A stretch of 64,000 nt of DNA from Diphasiastrum complanatum (taxonomy: Eukaryota > Streptophyta > Lycopodiopsida > Lycopodiales > Lycopodiaceae). The notes below the pieces were generated by a model. The model did no database searches, was not told where the DNA came from, and saw nothing but the letters and a program-made list of their open reading frames with translations. Position 1 is the first letter of the stretch. Every line of letters starts with the position of its first letter. This document shows, one piece after another, positions 56,870 to 64,000 of this stretch. The stretch is from contig MU832240.1 in the NCBI GenBank assembly GCA_029204225.1, forward strand, positions 17,065 through 81,064. The letters are read 5' to 3'. The position numbers and the translations under genes are program-made.

Positions 56870-57576
56870 TCGAGACATATCCTGGGGGTTGATCCATATA
56901 GACCTCTTCGTCTAGCTTGCCATGCAAGAAGGCTATCTTCTCGTCCACAAGGGGGGTCCTGAGGTCATAAGCTGCTGCATATGCAAATAACAAACATAGG
57001 GAGGAGTGTTTAAGGATAGGAGAGAAGGTTTCAGAATAGTCAATACCATATCTCTGAGAGAAACCCTTCGCTACTAGTCTTGCCTTGTATTTCGTCATGT
57101 TCCCATCTGGTCCGTATTTGAGCTTGAAAACCCATTTGCATTTTATAGTCTTGTGCTTATGTGGTAATGGCTGCAATGTCCATACCTAGTTCTTCATCAT
57201 GGACTCCATCTCTTCATTCATGGCCTGGAGCCATCTGTCCTTTTCTGGACATTCAATTGCTTTCTCGAAAGTATGTGGTTCACCACTGAATCCGCAAAAC
57301 TCTTCTGATGTGAAAGCTGAGCTGCCTGGCACATATCTTACTAGTGCTCTTTGTGGTCTTGTCGACCTTCTAGGAGATCCTCCTGAAACAGCAATGCCTT
57401 TGTCTTTGTCTGCTCTGCTCGGTCCGGAACCATCTTGGTTTACAGGAACTGTAGCAGCAGGCTGCCACTTTGAACCTCCTACTGAGATCACATTGAATGC
57501 TCCACAGATGTCAGAATGTACTAGCTCCAGAAGGCTTAGTCGTTCTATAGGAGTCTTTGATGAATGGAGTGTGTGA
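56870..57576 (-). pseudogene. Copia RT N-terminal part, inverted relative to gag
   Basis: On the - strand: FEKAIECPEKDRWLQAMNEE (57260-57200), HKTIKCKWVFKLKYGPDGNM, YKARLVAKGFSQRYGIDYSE, TFSPILKHSSL and KLDEEVYMDQPPGYVS (near 56900). This is the classical start of plant copia RT. A stop at about 57178-57186 splits it. It runs toward the gag-protease segment head to head; its continuation lies beyond that segment at 54185-53359. Confidence 0.9.
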
Positions 57577-59900
57577 CATCTTGCCCTTCAAACGTGCATC
57601 ACAGGTGGTCAAACTGGTTGCATTCGAGATGCTGACCCCTGTTATCGTTCCGTGATGGCTTGCTTGATAAAGTGCCATTGAGTTTGAGGTGATAGAATTT
57701 TGTTCTTTTCTCTCTTGAGATGATAAAACTTTTGTTCCTATTTTTACTAGACCAAAATGGTGGTATTTTTTCTGTTAAAATGAAAGGCACATTTGCTATT
57801 TTTATAGTGATTGAGTGTCCTTTCTTTTTCAATCTTCTTATGGGTCTTCATGAAGTAACTTTGAAAACTAATGTTTGAAATCAATGATATACTCCAAACT
57901 CATTTAATGAAAATGACTCTATTTTACAAGTAAATCTTTTGTATTGGCAGTCTCTTTTGAAGTCAACCCTACCATAGAGTGTCATTGCCCTTTAGGTAGT
58001 TAATGTCTTTTTCAAGTTTTTCGAGAGGGCTAATCTCAAAGATGTCAAAGCCTCGAATCCAGTAATTTTCTTTTTTGGATCCTTCTTGACAATTGTTCTA
58101 TAGCATGGAAAAATATATATCAGTACATATGTTTTATAAGGTTGAACTACATTTTTGGAAAACTAATGAGTTTGTGTGCCTCTATCTAAAACCTCCAAAA
58201 TACACATGAAATCATTGAAACAAATCTAATGAAAAGAAATATTTCAAACCAACTAGAGACTTAGCAACTAAGACTCAAATCTTAGCTTTTATCTATATAG
58301 ATATATGCTACTATGGTACTTGCTCACGAGTCAAAATATATATCTTGTTAACCACTTCAAGCTACACCCATTAAATACTACAAAAGTTGTGCATGTCTCA
58401 AATCTTCTCAAGACTAAATGCTTACATAACTTGACCTTTTTATTGACTCCGATTTATGCTCATGTTGCGGTAGACCTACTTGAGATTGGTTGGTAGTTTT
58501 GTGCATTTTTTTTAAAGTCTGTTATTTTATTCTATGAAAATTAAATATACTTTTAAATGGGTTTTTTATATAAAGCATCAAAAAGTGGGTGATAAAGACA
58601 AAAGTGTCTCGATAACATTATTAAACATTTATCCATGCTTTTCAATAAAATAAGTATCTATAAAATAGTCATATATTTGATATATGTATAGTTATTTGAT
58701 CATCGTAGCAAAAAATTTCTAGAAAACTATAATTGAAACTGTAAAATCTATTTTTTGGTGCTTTTATTTCATTCAATTTGGATCTTTTATTTAAATTTGC
58801 AACTTCTCTAGGAAACAACGTTTTTAATGATATCCATATATAAATGACATCAAATATAAATGTTTAAGTCTTTGTACTTCTATCATAACTTAATGTCTCG
58901 ATATTCCAAAACAGTCATACCTTGATTTATTAGGTAGAGCTTGAAAAGCTCAACTTACAGAGAATGAATGATCACTCTTTGTTAGAAAAGTGGGCTCATC
59001 ATTATTCTTAAATGGTAATAATGATGCTATATGGATTGACTTCAATATAATTAGGCAAATCACAATGGATGTTTTTTACAACAAAAATTATTGTGTCCTA
59101 AAATGTATTGATATGCTTAAAACGTTTTTGGCTCCAACAATGTGATTTTATGAAATACACAAAACCAAAAGATCCTCTTTTGAATTGTTTGATTAATCTT
59201 TGCTCAACTCTTCTAAATTCAAAAAAACTTTGTGAATGCATAACATAATAAGTGATGAGCTCTTGAAATCTTTTTAGAATCTTTAGCATTTTTTTATATT
59301 AAAAATAACCTAGTATATAGCTAAATTTAATGACACGTTAATCACATGTCGAGTCTATATAGTATTCTTTTCTATGGTTCTAGGGTTTCATCATAGATGT
59401 TTTAGTATAAAAATAGCATTTCATAATTAATCATAAAGTGGAACTCCACCTAATATCTTGTGTAACTTTTTTTTCTTTCCAAAGAAAGTAAAAAAGGACT
59501 TGCAAGCAATTATCATGACATAAATAATTCGTATACAACCATGGACATAGTCATCAATATCCATGATAAAATCTTTTGAAATGTATGTATCTTTTAATCA
59601 CATTGGAATACCAACCAAGTATTGATATTAAAAGATTATAAAACTGAAAGTGCAAAAAAATTGTATGTAAACTGTGATCTCATGATAATGATATAAACCT
59701 AATGGAAAAAGAAATTTAGTTGTTTGTATTATTATGATATGAGTTATTGATTATATAAACATATTCAATAAAAAATTATGCTAGGTACAGTAGTAATATG
59801 TTAGATATGGTAGAGCTATGTTATTTCATTAGTACAAAAATGTTTGAGTTAGACCAACAAATAAACATACATGCACAGTCAAACTTAATTAAAAAGCCTC
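57577..59900. other. AT-rich region, no gene recognised
   Basis: More than 2 kb of AT-rich sequence with only short frames and no defined repeat, LTR end or RNA gene. Confidence 0.5.
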
Positions 59901-59959
59901 ACTTACTTTTACTTAAAATTTATGATTCATAGGATCACACATTGGCATAAACAGAAGTT

Positions 59960-60184
59960 AACACAGTAAGCACTCCAAAATCAAAACTCCAATATGTAGC
60001 CAACCATATTGTTCAAACCAAAACACTGTATATATAGTATTTTTGGAGCCACCCCATACATGACTAGTGTTGTCGTTGATGGAATGTGTGTCCTGTCGAC
60101 TATCTAGTCACTAGCACAATTGGCCCTAGTCTACTGGCTGGACCTCCGAGCCAATGACGCAGTAAGTTTACTTTTATATTAACA
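59960..60184 (-). mobile_element. Start of 3' LTR of a - strand copia element
   Basis: On the - strand the polypurine tract TTTAGGGAGAG (60195-60185) is followed by TGTTAATATAAAAG at 60184 downward, a normal copia LTR beginning. TATATATA occurs near 60027-60036. The LTR's far end was not identified. Confidence 0.55.
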
Positions 60185-60238
60185 CTCTCCCTAAAAGTAG
60201 ACTTTACTTTTTAACCAAGCTTTTATATAGCACCCAAG

Positions 60239-60600
60239 TCAACAAACTTTAAGTATAGAGAGCTTTGATCTAAATCTATCAAACTTTTCTCTTATGAGTG
60301 GCTTAGTGAAACTAGTAGCTAGTTGTTGATATGTACTATAATGAACAATCTTTATTTCTCTATTAAGTAATCTTTCACATATAAAGTGATAGTGGATCTC
60401 TATGTGCCTGGTTCTCACATGAAATACCAGATTCTTTGCCAATTGAATGCCAGTCTAACTATCGCTATATATGGTCATACGATTCTCCTATTTCACTTGA
60501 ATTTCTCCCAAGATTTGTCTCAACCATACGGCTTTTTGCACTATAAGGCTACACATTGTTCTATATTCAACTTTTGTTGTGGATAGGACAATTATACTTT
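60239..60600 (-). pseudogene. Ty1/copia RNase H C-terminal fragment
   Basis: Encodes KAVWLRQILGEIQVK, IQLAKNLVFHVRTRHIEIHY, HFICERLLNREIKIV and LATSFTKPLIREKFDRFR, the conserved end of copia RNase H (H-I-E-I-x-Y-H-F, the D/A-x-F-T-K-P segment). Two in-frame stops interrupt the upstream part. The polypurine tract and LTR start follow 45-55 bp downstream on the same strand, so this is the 3' end of one element cut off at about 60600. Confidence 0.9.
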
Positions 60601-60639
60601 GCTTCTTATTGTACCATGAAAAGTAACTACCACAAAACT

Positions 60640-61330
60640 GGAATACATACCATGTGGTCAACCTGTGATTATCATAGATCTTCTCAAGGAAGTTGGTAAG
60701 TGCACATCATCTTTGGAAGCTTGGAATTCATTGAAGAAGCTTTATGAATCCAAGTCTACTTCTAGAGTGTTGACTCTAAGAAGGCAAATCTTTTCTTGAT
60801 TGCAAAAGAATGAAGAAAGTCCAAGTACTTTTGTTTTGAGAATGAAAGCATTGAATGATGAGTTAGCTTGCATAGATGAAAGCATAAAAGAAAAAGAGCT
60901 TATTCAAGTGATTTTTAATGGCTTGTTGGATGCTCATGCTAACATTGTTCAAAGTATTGCTATTCAAAAGACTTTGCCAAGTTTGATTGACCTTCAAGAG
61001 ATCTTGATCAATGAGGAATATAGGCTTCAAGCAAGAGGTGGATCTACATCGACACTTCAAGAGGATGCTATGTTCACAAAGGGCAAATTCAAGGGCAAAA
61101 CCAAAAGTAAGTGGTCTAAAGGGGAAGATCAAGTGGATGCTTCTTCAAATGGCAAAAGGAAGGATAGATCAAAGCTCAAGTGCTTCTATTGTGGCATCAA
61201 AGGACACTTTGCAAGTGAGTGCCACAAGAAGAAGAGAGATCAAGGAGACAATCAAGGTGATCTTACTCTTGATGAGGATGGTTTGGATGTTCAAGATGCA
61301 AATGATGATGCTTTTGTGATGTCTTCATGT
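60640..61330 (+). pseudogene. Ty1/copia Gag of the right-hand element
   Basis: Gag begins without visible leader or 5' LTR: SLEAWNSLKKLYESKSTSRV, then TGA (60797-60799) before LQKNEESPSTFVLRMKALND, LIQVIFNGLLDAHANIVQSI and the zinc knuckle CFYCGIKGHFASEC. The left part is cut at the junction with the - strand RNase H fragment. Apart from the one stop the reading frame is open into protease. Confidence 0.88.
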
Positions 61331-63105
61331 ATGCTTGCTAATGATAGAGATCTAGATCCTTGGTGGATTGATAGTGGAGCAAGTTCACACATGACCTTTC
61401 ACAAAGAGTACTTCACTTCTTTGTTGGCATATGGAGATGACAAGAGGGTGATCTACACTGCCAATGATGGTCAGTGTGCAATCAAAGAGATTGGCATAAT
61501 TCCTATTTCTCTCTCTACAAATAGGAATGTTCATTTGGAGGATGTCTTGTTTATTCCATCTATTACCAAAAGTCTACTTAGTGTGAGCCAAATGCTAAGT
61601 AAAGGCCTCAAGGTGGAGTTTTATGGAGATGCTTGTTTGATCAAAAGGAAGGATGTCTTGATTGGAAAAGGTAAAAGGAAAGGGAATTTGTTCAAACTAG
61701 ATGCTTATGTTACTGCTAACCAAGTTGGATGTGTTGCAAGGGAGCAAATTTATATTCAAGAGGTTTGGCACAAAAGGATGGGACATCTCAACTTCAAGTC
61801 ATTGGAGGTAATGGCAAGGAAGAAGGTTGTGATTGGTCTTCCAAGTTATTTAAGTGATGCCAAGCATGTTTGTGAGTCTTTTTCTTTGTCTAAGTCACAT
61901 AGATTACCTTATACTAGATCTATTTCTAGATTTACAAAGCCTTTTCAACTTGTACATTCGGATATTCATGGATTTACTACAATTAGCAATAGTGGAGCTA
62001 AGATGTATGTAACATTCATTGATGATTTTAGTAGAATTTGTTGGATCTATCTACTAAAGAACAAGGATGAAGTGTATGATGTCTTTGTCAAGTTCAAGGA
62101 TGCAAGGGAGAACCAATTTTCTACAAAGATCAAGTGCTTGAGAGGTGACAATGGTGGTGAGTACATATCTAACAAGTTCAAGGCCTTTTTTGATGAGCAT
62201 GGATCAAGAGGGAGTATACAAAATCAAGGATCCCACAACAAAATGGAGTGGCTAAAAGGAAGAATAGGATTTTATGTGAAAGTGCTAAAGCTATGAGGAT
62301 AAGTGCTAATCTTGACAAACCATTTTGGGATCAAGCTTTGTTGTGTGCCAATTTCTTGTGCAATAGGTGGCCGAGTGCTATTTTGGATGGAAGGAAACCT
62401 TTTGAGATGCTATTCCAGAGGAGGCCGAGTGTCAACTTTCTAAGAACTTTTCGATGCACATGCTATGTCAACATTACTCTTGATAATAGGACCAAGGAGG
62501 ATCCATCTTCAAGAAGAGGTATTTTTGTTGGATATAGTGAGGTGAGTAAAGCCTACAAGGTTCACAATCCTTCTACTAACAAAGTGATTGTTGGTAGAGA
62601 TGTCATTTTTTATGAAGGGAACATTCCAAGAGGGTCTTCAAGCATGATTGATGGTAGAGTGGATGGATCTAACATTCTTGATATTGATGAGAAGGATCCT
62701 ACTTTGGATGGTGGTGATGATGGACCTTCATCAAGTAAAAAGCTAAGGAGAACATCAAGAGAAAGACAAGTGACTTCAAGGCTCACATATGATCAAAAGG
62801 GTAAGCAAGTAGTTTCTGAAAATTATGCTGCTTTCCTAACCTCCTTGGATGAGAGTGGAACATCTTTTGGAGGATCTTCTTGTGTAGATGGTGCTATGCA
62901 AGTGGATGGATGTTATCTTGCTGTAAAATCAAGTAATGGATCTGGAAAACAAAGTTTGTTCAATAACTTTGATGATCAAGTTGAAGATCAAGAGGTTGAT
63001 CTCAAAGCGCTTCAACTAGTCAAAAGGGAAGTTGGCAATTTGGAGCTAGTCAAGAGCATCAAAGGAGAGGTAATTGGCAAAGGTGTTATGGATCTATTTT
63101 TGTAG
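61331..63105 (+). pseudogene. Copia protease and integrase; RT absent
   Basis: Protease: WWIDSGASSHMTFHKEYF, LEDVLFIPSITKSLLSVSQM. Pre-integrase: VWHKRMGHLNFKSLEVMARK. Integrase core: VHSDIHGFTTIS (first Asp) and CLRGDNGGEYISNKF (second Asp), then a frameshift at about 62190-62240. It resumes IPQQNGVAKRKNRILCESAK, with Lys (AAA 62254-62256) where the catalytic Glu belongs, then FVGYSEVSKAYKVHNPSTNK. A Ser/Asp-rich tail continues to a stop at 63105. No RT or RNase H follows before the polypurine tract at 63454. Confidence 0.9.
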
Positions 63106-63463
63106 CATATTGAAGACTTGAGTAAGGTCAAAGGAGCAGCAAGTAAGTGTTGTTCAAGTCTACTTTACTTGTTCTATCTCATGTTTGAGAAATTTCATGT
63201 GGATGTGTGCAAATTGTCAAGATATGGTAAAACTAGTTACATGGTGAGCATTGTTTTGATGTTGGATATGTACTAGCATTCTTGGCTGGTTTTGCTGATG
63301 GAAATGAAGATATTGGAGGTTCATTATGTCACTCATTCATGGTCAAGTCATCAAGTATGATGGTATCTTATTGCAAGATGGAGATGGAAGCTCATTCATG
63401 GAGTATCATGATGGACACTTGGAGTGTTATCAAAGTCTATGCTAAAACTAGTTGAAGAGGGAG
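63106..63463 (+). mobile_element. Non-coding 3' region and polypurine tract
   Basis: After the integrase stop there is about 350 bp without coding similarity, where RT and RNase H would be expected. AAGAGGGAG at 63455-63463 is the polypurine tract before the 3' LTR. Confidence 0.65.
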
Positions 63464-64000
63464 TGTGAAAGATTCAACTAGTTTCATCACATTTTGCTAT
63501 ATTTCCATATTTGGCATATTCAGGCCAAAACTTGTTCTAGACTTTAGAGGTTGACTTTTCAAAGTTCATTAGTCTAAAATTCATTTGAATGACACTTTTT
63601 GAAGTGTGGGAATGTTAGAATGCGAGTTTGAGTAGATTCAAATTTGAATAGTTGGGTACATTGAATCTAGACCAAAAATTAGTAGGGTTAGCATTTTGGT
63701 GGGGAAAACCAAGTGGCCAAATAGGGTTTGGACCTACTATAAAAGGATGTAACTCATGGAGAGAGTGATCTCTCTCTTCTCTATCTCATTTCAATGCTTA
63801 TACATGGTTCTCTTGGGTTCTACTATCCATTGGTGCACTATCTTGGTGATTGCTTGCAATTCTATGTGTAGAATGATCTATATTTGCTATTTTTGGATCC
63901 ACACGTGTGAAATACAGTAGCTTGCTGGTTTGTACGGACAACAACAATACTTTATCATTTCGTTCAAGTTTGATCAAGTTCTATTGGTGCTTGCATCTCA
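63464..64000 (+). mobile_element. 3' LTR of the RT-less copia element, partial
   Basis: Starts TGTGAAAGATTCAACTAG right after the polypurine tract. TATAAAA at about 63739 fits the LTR promoter, followed by ATCTCTCTCTTCTCTATCTC. The LTR runs off the right edge, so its end and any target duplication are not visible. The 5' LTR is not present in the window. Confidence 0.7.

Overview
This is nuclear DNA from a land plant, and nearly all of it is decayed mobile-element sequence. Evidence for a land plant: Ty3/gypsy elements of the dual-RNase-H (Tat-like) type, Ty1/copia elements with the TGGTATCAGAGC primer site, a CACTA (En/Spm) element with DUF4216-type coding sequence, a Helitron, a two-repeat psbY fragment, half of a plastid-type trnS-GCU, and an aldo-keto reductase exon fragment. 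The species cannot be named from this. Very long AG/CT microsatellites (65-130 bp, more than a dozen) are a marked local trait. No clearly intact host gene, rRNA gene or CRISPR array was found.

Layout. 1-4473: 3' part of a + strand Ty3 element (integrase tail, AT-rich 11-bp-period array, extra coiled-coil ORF, polypurine tract, LTR start). 4474-10005: a - strand Tat-like Ty3 element (gag, protease, RT, RNase H, integrase, then a second RNase H overlapping integrase by ATGA, with a probable primer site at 9987-10005), followed by a separate RT scrap. 10320-15700: mostly empty, with a family of 38-bp palindromes. 15721-22008: genes of unknown type, centred on a + strand reading frame (18671-20469) that joins a histone H3-like domain to a Ulp1 (C48) cysteine protease. 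It is divergent from another unknown gene and followed by a spliced - strand gene. 22357-25030: CACTA element. 25134-27050 and 31690-32510: microsatellites, foldbacks and 17-18 bp minisatellites. 27371-28813: unknown spliced gene, trnS fragment, aldo-keto reductase fragment. 29085-39300: a large inverted repeat whose arms are two opposed copies of a Helitron 5' region; the right copy continues into a broken Rep/PIF1 helicase gene (34102-38207), next to a degenerate telomere-like tract and a second copy of the unknown gene. 39300-48030: duplicated repeats and two hypothetical genes. 49758-50326: chimera of an FAD-oxidoreductase fragment and psbY. 51615-64000: copia and gypsy pieces, including a head-to-head rearranged copia element and a copia element that lacks RT.

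The most unusual item is the H3-like/Ulp1 fusion. Its histone fold aligns without gaps to H3 over about 90 residues, keeps the exact MARTKQT start, and is interrupted only by one TAG. The reading frame continues past one TGA into a basic, Ser-rich linker and then the protease exons. It now looks like a pseudogene, with most damage explicable as C-to-T/G-to-A change, but the architecture is worth tracing elsewhere. A neighbouring - strand gene has weak BAH-like and ubiquitin-like features. A chromatin theme is therefore possible but remains inference.
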